Positions 47,558 to 56,804 of a stretch of 64,000 nt of DNA are shown piece by piece. Each line of letters begins with the position of its first letter. Within the stretch, counting starts at the first letter, position 1. This DNA is from Paenibacillus sp. An7 (GTDB taxonomy: Bacteria > Bacillota > Bacilli > Paenibacillales > Paenibacillaceae), in assembly GCF_009870785.1 (NCBI RefSeq), contig NZ_WTWX01000020.1, forward strand, positions 1 through 64,000, given 5' to 3'. The translations under genes were made by a program, and so were the position numbers. The notes under the pieces are model-generated. The model saw only the letters and a program-made list of their open reading frames with translations, was not told the DNA's origin and ran no database searches.

Positions 47558-47584
47558 ACCGGCTCTTTAGGAGTCGGTTTTTTA
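47558..47584 (+). terminator. Terminator of bcp
   Basis: ACCGGCTC pairs with GAGTCGGT (wobble included) around a short loop, followed by TTTTTTA. Confidence 0.8.
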
Positions 47585-47772
47585 TTTGCTTACTCATTCA
47601 TCAACCCTGACAGGAGAAAGTGAAACGCTTGAAATGTAAATATATTCACCTATAAATCTCTTTTTTAAAAGCACTCAAAAGTAGTCTTTTTTATAAGAAA
47701 CCCTCATAGACTGAATATATAAATCTTAAAATCTATGAACCATTCATATAAAGACCATGGGGGCGAAGCGAT

Positions 47773-49110
47773 ATGAGAAGAATAGGTAAACAAAACAGAT
47801 GGAAAAAATTCAGTTATACAGTAATCGCAGGCTTTATCATTCTTTTAGCGGTTGCTCTTCAGGATAAAAGTTTCTTATCGAGCGTCGTGAATTCTCAAGC
47901 TGTGTATATAGATAATGAAGTGGACTCTGCGAGAATAGAAACAATATCAAAAGTAGTACATACGGTATTAACTAAATCTACGGTTCACTCGAGTCTAGAG
48001 CAGGCCGTTCATACGCAACCTGTAAATTCGACCTCTTTAACTGCCAAAAAACAAGAAGCTGATCTCGTTCTGTCTAGTTCGAAAAAAGTGTATTTAACAT
48101 TTGATGACGGACCGGGAAAGTATACGGAAGCTGTTCTAGATATTCTTGATAAATATGAAGTTCCCGCTACATTCTTTGTATTAGGAAAGCAAGTCGAAGT
48201 GTATCCTGAATTAATTAATCGCATGCATGAAAAAGGATATGTCATTGGGAATCATACTTATGATCATAAATATGATAAACTGTACGGCTCTTTCCCTGAT
48301 TTTTGGAAACAGATTAAGCAAACAGAGGAAGCAGTTAGGCGAATCACAGGAGAGCGACCTCAGCTTGTTCGTGCACCCGGGGGAACCTATGGTCATTTTG
48401 ATACCACTTATTTCGATCTCATGAAACAAGCAGGTTATGTCGTTACTGACTGGAATGTGGATAGTGGAGATTCACTTAAAAAAGATGTGCCTGCTAAGGA
48501 AATTATTAAGAATGCAACAAAGTCAGCAGTGAGTGGTGATCGAGTCGTATTACTGCATGATGGAGGGAGCCATGTGGAGACGGTAAAAGCGTTACCTGCC
48601 ATCATTGAATATTACCAAGCGCAAAATTATGAATTTACAAGCCTGAATCCTGCGGAGAAACCCGTTCAGTTTCAAGTGAAGAAGCAAAATTCTCAAGAAA
48701 AAATGATGCAGCCAAGCAAAGAATGGATAAATAATCATATCACTGAGAATGCTGCTCTATTTGGTACAGGGCCTTCCCTTGTGATTGAAGCAGGGAAACT
48801 TGTGACGAAGCTTGCACCTGGTGAATATCAGGAAGTTGAAGGCGAACTTCTGGTTCCGCTTCGAGTTCTTGTGGAGCGATATGGGGGTACAGTGAAGTGG
48901 AACGGTATCGATCGGTACGCAACGGCTAAATGGGCTGGCAATGAGATTACAGTGGATCCGGCACAGCAACTGCTTGACTCAATAGAAGGCCGAGTAGAGA
49001 TGAAATCGGGCTCTCTATGGGTTTCCCTTCGAGATCTTCTTTCTGCCGCAGATTATAAGATTAAGTCAATCGATCGGAATCAAGCTGAATTTATTATAAA
49101 AGCGAGTTAG
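47773..49110 (+). CDS. Membrane-anchored polysaccharide deacetylase with CuAO_N1-like domain
   Basis: A 445-residue protein. A signal anchor (12-30) leads to a NodB-type deacetylase domain (about 103-290): TFDDGPG (109-115), His161 and His165 in NHTYDH (metal ligands), RAPGGTYG, and a final LLHDGG. It would remove acetyl groups from peptidoglycan or a wall polysaccharide. The C-terminal third (LVIEAGKLVTKLAPGEYQEVEGELLVPLRVLVERYGGTVKWNGIDRYATAKWAGNEI) is a copper-amine-oxidase N1-like module, as in the esterase at 40526. GGGGGCG is 9 bases before the ATG. Confidence 0.9.
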   Translation: MRRIGKQNRWKKFSYTVIAGFIILLAVALQDKSFLSSVVNSQAVYIDNEVDSARIETISKVVHTVLTKSTVHSSLEQAVHTQPVNSTSLTAKKQEADLVLSSSKKVYLTFDDGPGKYTEAVLDILDKYEVPATFFVLGKQVEVYPELINRMHEKGYVIGNHTYDHKYDKLYGSFPDFWKQIKQTEEAVRRITGERPQLVRAPGGTYGHFDTTYFDLMKQAGYVVTDWNVDSGDSLKKDVPAKEIIKNATKSAVSGDRVVLLHDGGSHVETVKALPAIIEYYQAQNYEFTSLNPAEKPVQFQVKKQNSQEKMMQPSKEWINNHITENAALFGTGPSLVIEAGKLVTKLAPGEYQEVEGELLVPLRVLVERYGGTVKWNGIDRYATAKWAGNEITVDPAQQLLDSIEGRVEMKSGSLWVSLRDLLSAADYKIKSIDRNQAEFIIKAS

Positions 49111-49260
49111 TCTGCATATCGGGTTCAGTGATATAGGGAAGATAAATGTTGCTGCTTGCGCTAGAAGAGTTTTATAAATAATTCTTGACTATAAGCTTTG
49201 ATTTTTATATGTTTATTACACGGTTTAGCTGATCATCATATCAGTTAAGCAGGAACGTGT

Positions 49261-49350
49261 TTAAAGGGGAGTAGCTGTTACAGCAAAGTCGTCAGTTCGG
49301 GAGAAAATCCCCGGCTTTGTTGGCAACCATTCGTTGTTAGCGAGACCTTT
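49261..49350 (+). promoter_or_regulatory. yybP-ykoY manganese riboswitch
   Basis: The two conserved loops are present: AAAGGGGAGTAGCTG at 49263-49277, and AGCGAGACCTTTACC at 49339-49353, with the internal stems ACAGCAAAG / CTTTGTTGG and CGGGAGAAAATCCCCG. Mn binding favours expression of the downstream terC-type gene. Confidence 0.95.
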
Positions 49351-49380
49351 ACCACACTCTGTGGTAGAGGTCTCTTTTTT
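49342..49380 (+). terminator. First terminator of the Mn riboswitch
   Basis: GAGACC...ACCAC pairs with GTGGT...GGTCTC, followed by six Ts. Its 5' arm includes the conserved GAGACCTTT of the aptamer, so aptamer folding and terminator compete. Confidence 0.9.
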
Positions 49381-49384
49381 GTTG

Positions 49385-49417
49385 GAGACCTTTGCCAAGC
49401 CGGCAAGGTCTCTTTTT
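49385..49417 (+). terminator. Second, tandem terminator
   Basis: GAGACCTTTGCC pairs with GGCAA.GGTCTC, followed by Ts. Its 5' arm repeats GAGACCTTT of the first terminator and of the aptamer. It lies 29 bases before terC. Confidence 0.85.
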
Positions 49418-49445
49418 ATTTTTATTATTTTAGGAGGATGTATTT

Positions 49446-50276
49446 ATGGATTTATTCTTAGAGTATGGCTGGGTACTTCTTGTACTCATTGTACTAGAAG
49501 GGCTGCTTGCCGCAGATAATGCGCTAGTCCTTGCCATTATGGTGAAACATTTACCAGAAGATCGACGTAAGAAAGCTTTGTTCTATGGTTTAGTGGGGGC
49601 CTTTTTCTTCAGGCTCGGATCCTTATTCCTGATTTCCTTCTTGGTTGACGTTTGGCAGGTACAGGCGCTTGGTGCGATCTATCTCCTGTACATTTCCATT
49701 AACCACACCATCAAGCATTTCCTTAAAGGAAAGACAAAGACGGACGAGGCACAAGATGCACCGAAAAAGCCCAAGAAACAATCTGGCTTCTGGATGACTG
49801 TATTTAAAGTAGAAGTTGCGGATATTGCTTTTGCTGTAGATTCTATTCTGGCAGCTGTAGCTTTAGCTGTTGCACTGCCTCCAAGTGGACTTCCAAACAT
49901 CGGCGGTTTGGACGGAGGACAGTTCATTGTTATCTTCCTCGGCGGATTTATCGGACTCATCATTATGCGTTTTGCAGCAACCTTCTTCGTGAAACTTCTG
50001 CAGCAACGTCCGGGCCTCGAGGTCGCGGCATTCCTGATCGTAGGTTGGGTAGGGGTTAAGCTTGCAGTGATTACGCTGGCGCATCCGGATGTTGGCTTAA
50101 TTGATTCTCACTTCCCGCATAACAGCATTTGGAAAATCTCATTCTATTTCGTCCTTGTAGCGATTGCTGCACTCGGATGGTTCCTTTCGTCTAAAGTAGA
50201 AGTTGAGGACGGCGAGAATGCGATTAAAGAAGTCGAAGAACAACAACCTGTAAAAGATACAGACACATCCAAGTAA
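49446..50276 (+). CDS. TerC-family membrane protein (YkoY-like, manganese)
   Basis: A 276-residue integral membrane protein with about seven hydrophobic segments. TerC features: LEGLLAADNALVLAIMVKHLP (with the Asp-Asn pair) and VEVADIAFAVDSILAAVAL (the second acidic pair) form the metal site. In Bacillus such proteins handle Mn export for exoenzyme metallation. A charged loop (about 95-115) separates the two halves, and the tail is acidic. AGGAGG is 7 bases before the ATG. It is directly governed by a yybP-ykoY Mn riboswitch. Confidence 0.92.
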   Translation: MDLFLEYGWVLLVLIVLEGLLAADNALVLAIMVKHLPEDRRKKALFYGLVGAFFFRLGSLFLISFLVDVWQVQALGAIYLLYISINHTIKHFLKGKTKTDEAQDAPKKPKKQSGFWMTVFKVEVADIAFAVDSILAAVALAVALPPSGLPNIGGLDGGQFIVIFLGGFIGLIIMRFAATFFVKLLQQRPGLEVAAFLIVGWVGVKLAVITLAHPDVGLIDSHFPHNSIWKISFYFVLVAIAALGWFLSSKVEVEDGENAIKEVEEQQPVKDTDTSK

Positions 50277-50297
50277 TTGAATATCATGCTTATAGTA

Positions 50298-50326
50298 AAG
50301 TCTGGAGATTCTCTCCAGGCTTTTTT
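50298..50326 (+). terminator. Terminator of the terC-type gene
   Basis: CTGGAGA and TCTCCAG form a 7-bp stem with a 3-base loop and an adjoining AG/CT, followed by six Ts. Confidence 0.85.
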
Positions 50327-50455
50327 GTTTTGTATCTCGATGTCTATTTACTCTATGTAAGGGGAATACTAGCAAACATAGAATAGAAACCAGAAGAGTA
50401 GAAATAGAGTTGTTGAAAAACGAGTCATACTGCGGATACAGGAGGGGTGCTGGCC

Positions 50456-51424
50456 ATGGAATATATGAAGTCTAGTGAATATGCTGCAGAGCTGCTTGAG
50501 AGAGTGACTGAGCGAGTAGAGAGCGTCATTGTAGGTAAACGGCGAGAAGTTCGATTCATTCTCATCGCGATGCTGTCAGGAGGACATGTGCTGCTAGAAG
50601 ACGTGCCGGGTACGGGGAAAACAAAGCTGATTCGCACACTGGCTTCCTGCCTTTCTGCGAGTTTTGGCCGAATTCAGTTTACGTCTGATGTGTTGCCTTC
50701 TGATGTGACAGGAACTTCTGTATATAAGCCCATAACGGGAGAATTTGAATACCGTCCGGGTCCGGTAATGGCGAACATTGTTCTTGGGGATGAGATCAAC
50801 CGTGCTTCTCCTAGAACCCAGTCAGCGTTGCTTGAAGCAATGGAAGAGAAGAGTGTTACTGTGGATGGGGCGACTTATGCATTACCGAGGCCTTTCCTGC
50901 TGATGGCTACTCAGAACCCGTTGCAATTTGAAGGTACTTATCGTCTTCCGGAAGCTCAGCTCGATCGTTTTCTTATCAAATTAAGTCTTGGATACCCTGG
51001 TATTGATGAGGAAATCGAGATCATGAATCGGCAGGAGTCAGGTTCTCGTTCTCTCGTAAAACCTGTCATGTTAGCGGAAGAACTTGTTAAGATGCAGCGT
51101 GAAGTGTCTGGTGTTTTTGTAGATCCTGTAATCAAAAAATACATTGCTGAATTTGCGGCTGCATCACGCAAACATAAAGACCTTTTACTCGGGATCAGCC
51201 CGAGAGGAAGTCTTGCATGGATGATTGCTTCTCAAGCAGCTGCTTACCTGAATGGCCGAACTTATGTCATTCCTGATGATTTGAAGGAAGTTGCTTTGCC
51301 TGTCTTAACGCACCGGATTCGTACCCGATATGAGATGGTGCAAACTTCCGATGCCGAACGTATCATAGCGGACTTGTTGCAGCACATCCCTATCCCTGTA
51401 CAGTCCTCAAGAATGAGGGGGTGA
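50456..51424 (+). CDS. MoxR-family AAA+ ATPase
   Basis: A 322-residue AAA+ chaperone. Walker A is LLEDVPGTGKTKL, Walker B is LGDEINRASPRTQSALLEAMEE, sensor 1 is LLMATQNPLQFEGTYRLPEAQLDRF, and a sensor 2-like GISPRGSLAW lies in the C-terminal lid. MoxR proteins act with DUF58 and transglutaminase-like membrane proteins, here the next two genes, in a process whose role is not known. ATG 50456 is preferred to GTG 50447 because GGAGGGG lies 9 bases upstream. The next gene starts 4 bases after its stop. Confidence 0.92.
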   Translation: MEYMKSSEYAAELLERVTERVESVIVGKRREVRFILIAMLSGGHVLLEDVPGTGKTKLIRTLASCLSASFGRIQFTSDVLPSDVTGTSVYKPITGEFEYRPGPVMANIVLGDEINRASPRTQSALLEAMEEKSVTVDGATYALPRPFLLMATQNPLQFEGTYRLPEAQLDRFLIKLSLGYPGIDEEIEIMNRQESGSRSLVKPVMLAEELVKMQREVSGVFVDPVIKKYIAEFAAASRKHKDLLLGISPRGSLAWMIASQAAAYLNGRTYVIPDDLKEVALPVLTHRIRTRYEMVQTSDAERIIADLLQHIPIPVQSSRMRG

Positions 51425-51428
51425 GTTT

Positions 51429-52640
51429 ATGTGGAGAACCATGATCAGTCCGCTGATTATGATTTTACTAACGAGCCTTCTCTTTTTTCTATACCAGATT
51501 CAAGGCGGAAAGACTCTGCTATTCCTGTTGGTATCTTGTATGATCTTGATCTGTTACGGTGTGTTAGCTCAGTTTATCGGTCCTCGGCATGTTCACATAA
51601 CAAGAGAATTTCAGCCGGACAGAGTGACAGCAGGAGAGAGAGCAGAAGTTAGAATTCATGTCAGCATAAATAGCTGGCTGCCTTTATTGTGGTTAAAGAT
51701 TGAAGAAGAGGTCGCTCCTTTCAAACATACTCATATTATTTTTCCTCGCAAACGCAGCTATGAATGTTCTTATTCTTATTATCTAAAAGCAGTACACCGG
51801 GGAGTGTATTCTTATGAACACTGTAAAATCACATGGGGAGATGCATTCGGCTGGTTTACATGCAACAGACGTGTACATGCGCCGGGAGAGCTGATTGTAC
51901 ACCCTTCCTTCCACCCAGGTCATCCGGGATTAGAAGAAGGTTACGGAGAATCGCAGCATCCGCAGCACACCCGAAACAGTGTGGTAGAAGAGTGGAAAGG
52001 GTATGAAGTGAGGGAATATACCCCTCGTGACGGATTTCGTTTTATACACTGGAAAAGCTCCGCAAGAAAAGGAAAACTTCAAGTTCGTATCCCAGAAAAA
52101 AGTGTTGCTAATAACATATATCTCCTGCTGGATAATGGAAAAGATTCTTACATGCATAAGAGAAAAGAGGAGCAAGGAAATGAACTGTCATGGCAAGCCT
52201 ATGATTCAGCAATCTCATTTTGTGCAAGTATGTTAAGGGATGCATATAACAAGGGGAAAACGTCTCTAGTAGCCACTTATGTTGTCCAATCGGGGAGAGC
52301 ATCGTTTCAAGGGGAGATAAACACGAGTGAAGCCGTATTTTCTAAGGGGAAATTGCTCCATCAGTTGGATTTTTTAGCCCGGTTGGAACCAGGGGAAGGG
52401 TTACGTAATACACGGGATCTCTCCTTACCCGCAGGGACAGAAGTATATATGGTCACCGGCAGTTTAAATGAGCAAAATTCAAAGCTGGCTAGGGAGCTAA
52501 ATACACAAGGAGTACGTGTTCGGCTCTATGAAATGACAGATTGGAAACAGGAACATAAGACACATCAAATCAGAGAAAACTCGTTAGCGGCAGAGCTAGA
52601 GAAGGACCAGATTCGGGTGAAGACGATTGCTTCTTTCTGA
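51429..52640 (+). CDS. DUF58-domain membrane protein
   Basis: A 403-residue protein with two N-terminal membrane helices (about 5-50) and a soluble region containing the DUF58 signature VREYTPRDGFRFIHWKSSARKGKLQVRIPEKS, followed by a von Willebrand-A-like fold (YLLLDNGKD...). It is the usual partner of MoxR ATPases and TgpA-type proteins; the function is unknown. The gene begins 4 bases after moxR and uses GAGGGGGTG as its ribosome binding site, within the end of moxR. Translational coupling is likely. Confidence 0.88.
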   Translation: MWRTMISPLIMILLTSLLFFLYQIQGGKTLLFLLVSCMILICYGVLAQFIGPRHVHITREFQPDRVTAGERAEVRIHVSINSWLPLLWLKIEEEVAPFKHTHIIFPRKRSYECSYSYYLKAVHRGVYSYEHCKITWGDAFGWFTCNRRVHAPGELIVHPSFHPGHPGLEEGYGESQHPQHTRNSVVEEWKGYEVREYTPRDGFRFIHWKSSARKGKLQVRIPEKSVANNIYLLLDNGKDSYMHKRKEEQGNELSWQAYDSAISFCASMLRDAYNKGKTSLVATYVVQSGRASFQGEINTSEAVFSKGKLLHQLDFLARLEPGEGLRNTRDLSLPAGTEVYMVTGSLNEQNSKLARELNTQGVRVRLYEMTDWKQEHKTHQIRENSLAAELEKDQIRVKTIASF

Positions 52641-52672
52641 GCTTGTCTAAAGGATGGAGAGGAGGAACACGG

Positions 52673-54946
52673 GTGGAGACAACAGATCTAAATGTAAAGG
52701 GAAAAGGATATATCGAACCTTGGTTATACCGCGTTGGCATCTCTTTTTTGTTATATATCATGTTTATGGAGTGGCTCATGCCCGCTGGCTTCGGAGAGCA
52801 GACCGACATTCCTGCTTCGATGAGGGTCATGTTCCTCCTTACGGCAGGGCTCCTTCTGATCGGCAGTCTGCATATCCCTCTACGATACATGATCTTTCTA
52901 AGAGCAGGTTGTGCCCTGTTTTTTTTATGGTGGATGCTGGTCCCATCTGCAGGAGAGAGCTGGGTATTTAATTATGTTTATACGCTTCAAAGCGATATCG
53001 CACGCTGGGGGAGATCAGGACATTTTCGGAATGTGAGTGAAGAAACAAGAGCGGTCACCGCTGTGATCGGATGGACGCTTTTTGTGACCTCTGTTCAAAT
53101 GTTGGCTGTTCAGCTTCGGACCGTGTTTCTGTTTGGTGTCGTTACGATTGTCTATTTACTCTGTATGGAATTGCTGAGCGGTATCTATTCCCCAGGCGGG
53201 ATGATACGTACGATTTGTTGTTTTCTGTTAGTACAATCCTTATTGCAAATGCCGAGATTATTAGGGACAGCAAAAGTGCTGGTAAAGGATAGAAAATCTC
53301 ATTTGATCTGGGCTGGGACAGCGATTGTGACAGTGCTTGTAACGACGATGATGACATCGTCTATTGCTTCTGCAATTCCTGCGAAAGTAGAAAATAAAGA
53401 AGTCCTGACAAGGATATGGGACAAGATCTCCGAGTGGTCGAGTTCTGACACGAAGACGAATGCAGTACCTGCTTTTTCAACGACAGGGTATGATCCGGCA
53501 GGGAGAGACATGGGAGCTCCGCTTATTCAGAGTAATACCGTATATTTTACGGCAACAACTCCTGCTCGGGCATACTGGAGAGGTCAATCTCGCAGTATCT
53601 ACGACGGGAGAAGCTGGAAGCTGAATGAAGCAGCAGGTCAATCCTTTGAATACATCAGTACGGAGCAGAGACTCAGAGAGGACGAGATTGAAGAGAACCC
53701 GTATTTTCATATCGTAAAACAGACAATTAGCCTTAAGGAACCTGCTAAAGGCGGATCTGATATTTTTGTAGGCGGGGTCCCTGTGCGATTATCGTTCGGA
53801 GATAGTATGGGAGACGGTACAAAGAAGGAAAATGGATTAACAGGAAACGGTAACGAGTCTGACTTTCCATACATATGGAGCGATATATCTTCGGGGAATG
53901 TAAGATTTGATGATAAGCAAAAAGCACAGCCGATTCAGCATTATAGTATGGATGTACTGATTCCTGTACAAGACAAAACGATGCTTCGTAAAGCGGTGGG
54001 AGAAGATCCCGCTTCGATCCAGAAGACAAATCTTCAGCTTCCATCTAGTTTACCTGCAAGGGTTACGAAGCTGGCGAATTCAATAACTAGTGATACAAAT
54101 ACGCGTTATGACGCGGTCATGGCTGTATCGAATTATTTAAAATCGAACTATACGTATACACTGAATACACGTATTCCGGCAGTAGATCAAGATTTTGTGG
54201 ATGATTTTCTGTTTGTAACCAAGAAAGGGTATTGTAATCATTTTTCTTCAGCCATGGTGATTCTCCTGCGGAGTAAAGGGATTCCTGCAAGATATGTACA
54301 GGGGTTTGCTCCAGGTCAGCAAGATGAACAAGAGCCGGACAAGTACACCGTTACTCAAGGGGATGCACATGCCTGGGTGGAAGTGTATTTTCCGGGAGCC
54401 GGCTGGTTTCCATTTGAAGCGACACCTGGCTTCGATCCGGCAGCTGAACTGCAAGCGGCATCCGCTGCTGATGAACCGAAAACGGGGACTATGAAGAATG
54501 GCGAGTTTGCTATAGATCTGAGTCAGTTAATGACTTTCTTTCAGACAGGGCTTAAAAGCATTGCTCAGCCGAGTACACTAGCATGGTCTGCTGCAGTGGT
54601 GCTGTTGCTTGCAGCTGTGATTACAGCGGGATATTTTTATGGCCCAGTTATACAGCTCCGGCTTCGGATGATCTGGCCTCGCCGGACTTTTCCAGACCGA
54701 GAGCGCCTGCTTCACATCGGTACTCCCGTATGGGACATGCTTGCTAAACGCTATGGTGAGCGGGCCAGCGGACTTACGCTGCGGGAATATATCGCAGGTC
54801 TGCCTGTGGAAGAGGACGCCCTGCATGAGGAATTACAGCAGTTCGCCAAAGACTGGGAAACGATGGTCTACAGCCCGGCAAGTCCTTCCCGAGGAGAGAG
54901 CATCGCTTTTTTACAGTGCTGCTTGCGGATGGCTAGAATTTTGTGA
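52673..54946 (+). CDS. TgpA-like transglutaminase-domain membrane protein
   Basis: A 757-residue protein. About six N-terminal membrane helices (20-215) are followed by a long external region and a transglutaminase core: Cys521 in TKKGYCNHFSSAMVILLRSKGIPARYVQGF, His566 in QGDAHAWVEVYFP, and the acidic third residue in GWFPFEATPGF, here Glu as in many Bacillales homologues. One more helix (about 645-665) and a DUF4129-like cytoplasmic tail follow. GTG at 52673 with GAGGAGG 8 bases upstream is preferred over the TTG at 52643. It is the third gene of the MoxR-DUF58-TgpA operon, which probably modifies cell-surface proteins. Confidence 0.88.
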   Translation: METTDLNVKGKGYIEPWLYRVGISFLLYIMFMEWLMPAGFGEQTDIPASMRVMFLLTAGLLLIGSLHIPLRYMIFLRAGCALFFLWWMLVPSAGESWVFNYVYTLQSDIARWGRSGHFRNVSEETRAVTAVIGWTLFVTSVQMLAVQLRTVFLFGVVTIVYLLCMELLSGIYSPGGMIRTICCFLLVQSLLQMPRLLGTAKVLVKDRKSHLIWAGTAIVTVLVTTMMTSSIASAIPAKVENKEVLTRIWDKISEWSSSDTKTNAVPAFSTTGYDPAGRDMGAPLIQSNTVYFTATTPARAYWRGQSRSIYDGRSWKLNEAAGQSFEYISTEQRLREDEIEENPYFHIVKQTISLKEPAKGGSDIFVGGVPVRLSFGDSMGDGTKKENGLTGNGNESDFPYIWSDISSGNVRFDDKQKAQPIQHYSMDVLIPVQDKTMLRKAVGEDPASIQKTNLQLPSSLPARVTKLANSITSDTNTRYDAVMAVSNYLKSNYTYTLNTRIPAVDQDFVDDFLFVTKKGYCNHFSSAMVILLRSKGIPARYVQGFAPGQQDEQEPDKYTVTQGDAHAWVEVYFPGAGWFPFEATPGFDPAAELQAASAADEPKTGTMKNGEFAIDLSQLMTFFQTGLKSIAQPSTLAWSAAVVLLLAAVITAGYFYGPVIQLRLRMIWPRRTFPDRERLLHIGTPVWDMLAKRYGERASGLTLREYIAGLPVEEDALHEELQQFAKDWETMVYSPASPSRGESIAFLQCCLRMARIL

Positions 54947-55048
54947 ATAATTCCCTTAAAAGTAATAAGGAGAGTGGGAGGTATGACCACCTTTTACAAC
55001 ATACATTTTCTTACATTATTTTATTAATAAGAAGAAAGTGAGCTTTCC

Positions 55049-55078
55049 TTGACGTCAGGTTTTGTCGGCAAGTATAAT
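55049..55078 (+). promoter_or_regulatory. Promoter of guaA
   Basis: TTGACG at 55049-55054 and TATAAT at 55073-55078 with an 18-base spacer, 31 bases before the guaA start codon. The short leader leaves no room for a purine riboswitch. Confidence 0.7.
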
Positions 55079-55108
55079 TAATCTCATTGAATTGAGGGAG
55101 GCACGGTA

Positions 55109-56647
55109 ATGATAAAGCCAAATGAAATTGTTGTTGTTCTAGATTTCGGGGGACAGTATAACCAACTAATCGCAAGAAGAATCCGCGATCTCGGAGTATA
55201 CAGCGAGTTGCTTCCATATAACACACCTGCAGAGAAGATACGTGAACTAGCACCAAAAGGGATCGTATTCTCCGGTGGACCATCCAGTGTATACGCTGAG
55301 AATGCACCGCATGTAGACCCTGCTGTTTATGACCTGGGATTGCCGATCTTCGGTATCTGCTATGGTATGCAGATGATGGCCCAGCAATTAGACGGTAAAG
55401 TAGAACGTGCTCACAAACGTGAGTATGGTAAAGCAGATGTTTTGTTTAACGAAGGATCTGACCTTGTAGCAGGTCTTGAATTAAATCAAACCGTATGGAT
55501 GAGTCATGGAGATCACGTTGTTTCCTTGCCAACAGGTTTTAAACTTGATGCGGGAACGGAAAGTGCTCCAATTGCAGCAATGAGCCATCCAGAACGTAAA
55601 TTTTATGCAGTTCAGTTCCACCCAGAAGTGCGTCATTCTTTGAATGGTAACGATATGATCCGTAACTTCCTATATAACGTGTGCGGTTGCGAAGGCAACT
55701 GGAGCATGGAGACTTTTATCGAAGACAAAATTAACGAAATTCGTGAACAAGTTGGCGACAAAAAAGTGCTTTGTGCCCTCAGCGGCGGCGTTGATTCTTC
55801 TGTAGTAGCAGCACTGCTTCACAGAGCAATCGGCGATCAACTTACTTGTATGTTTATCGACCACGGTCTTCTTCGTAAAGGAGAAGCAGAGAGCGTAATG
55901 GAAACTTTCGTAGGAAAATTCGATATGAAAGTGGTTAAAATTGATGCTCGTGAACGCTTTATGTCCAAGCTTGCTGGAGTAGATGATCCAGAACAAAAAC
56001 GTAAAATTATCGGTAACGAATTTATTTACGTATTTGATGAAGAGTCCAGCAAATTCGATGATTTCACATTCTTGGCACAAGGAACACTTTATACAGATAT
56101 CGTAGAAAGTGGTACAGCTACAGCGCAAACCATCAAATCTCACCACAATGTAGGCGGACTTCCTGAGAACATGAGATTTGAGCTTATTGAGCCGCTGAAT
56201 GCACTCTTCAAAGACGAAGTTCGTAAAGTCGGTGAAGAATGTGGATTGCCAGAAGAGATCGTATGGCGTCAGCCATTCCCAGGTCCGGGTCTAGCAATTC
56301 GTGTACTTGGCGAAGTAACAGAAGAAAAACTGAAGATCGTTCGTGACTCTGACTACATTTTGCGTGAAGAGATTGCTAAAGCAGGTCTTGATCGTGAAAT
56401 TTGGCAGTATTTCACCGCTCTTCCTAACATGAAGAGTGTAGGGGTTATGGGCGATGCTCGTACGTATTCCTATACCGTAGGTATCCGTGCAGTAACATCC
56501 ATCGACGGTATGACAGCAGACTGGGCACGTATCCCTTGGGATGTGTTAGAGAAAATCTCGGTTCGTATCGTTAACGAAGTAGATAACGTAAACCGTATCG
56601 TTTATGATGTAACTTCTAAACCGCCTGCAACGATCGAGTGGGAATAG
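55109..56647 (+). CDS. guaA: GMP synthase (glutamine-hydrolysing)
   Basis: A 512-residue enzyme that amidates XMP to GMP. The glutaminase half has GICYGMQ (nucleophile Cys) and [16 protein letters not shown] (His, Glu); the synthetase half has [14 protein letters not shown] (P-loop) and the C-terminal dimer domain ending KPPATIEWE. The length equals that of B. subtilis GuaA. GGGAGG is 10 bases before the ATG. The last 24 bases, including the stop codon, form part of a 29-bp repeat found again at 61827, so the 3' end is the left boundary of a genomic island. Confidence 0.97.
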   Translation: MIKPNEIVVVLDFGGQYNQLIARRIRDLGVYSELLPYNTPAEKIRELAPKGIVFSGGPSSVYAENAPHVDPAVYDLGLPIFGICYGMQMMAQQLDGKVERAHKREYGKADVLFNEGSDLVAGLELNQTVWMSHGDHVVSLPTGFKLDAGTESAPIAAMSHPERKFYAVQFHPEVRHSLNGNDMIRNFLYNVCGCEGNWSMETFIEDKINEIREQVGDKKVLCALSGGVDSSVVAALLHRAIGDQLTCMFIDHGLLRKGEAESVMETFVGKFDMKVVKIDARERFMSKLAGVDDPEQKRKIIGNEFIYVFDEESSKFDDFTFLAQGTLYTDIVESGTATAQTIKSHHNVGGLPENMRFELIEPLNALFKDEVRKVGEECGLPEEIVWRQPFPGPGLAIRVLGEVTEEKLKIVRDSDYILREEIAKAGLDREIWQYFTALPNMKSVGVMGDARTYSYTVGIRAVTSIDGMTADWARIPWDVLEKISVRIVNEVDNVNRIVYDVTSKPPATIEWE

Positions 56648-56652
56648 GTTAA
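56624..56652 (+). repeat. attL-like direct repeat at the 3' end of guaA
   Basis: A 29-bp segment beginning CCTGCAACGAT and ending TAGGTTAA spans the last seven codons and stop of guaA (PATIEWE*) plus five bases. It matches 61827-61855 at 27 of 29 positions. The two differences fall in third codon positions (ATC/ATT and GAA/GAG). It is taken as the left attachment site of the island. Confidence 0.85.
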
Positions 56653-56759
56653 CAGTTTCAATGTATAAAAAGTAAGCTGAAAGCATTGGTATAAGTGACT
56701 TTTAGCCGCTTTTCTTAATATCGTTTTTTACTACCGGCAACAATTGACTATTTAAAATT

Positions 56760-56804
56760 ACTCTCTTTTATTTGCGTTATTTAGCAAATGAAAGGGAGTT
56801 TTTT
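56760..56804 (+). terminator. Terminator downstream of guaA (island copy)
   Basis: ACTC.CTTTTATTTGC pairs with GCAAATGAAAG.GAGT, with Ts after. A similar hairpin, starting ACTCTCTATTATTTGC, follows the right-hand repeat at 61883. So the terminator seems to have been duplicated with the repeat. Confidence 0.8.

Noticed and set aside
54950..55108. Purine riboswitch before guaA
   Set aside because: The leader is only about 25 bases after the promoter, and none of the conserved core is present.
55670..56146. A 158-codon ORF antisense to guaA
   Set aside because: Shadow of a conserved gene; no start signal.
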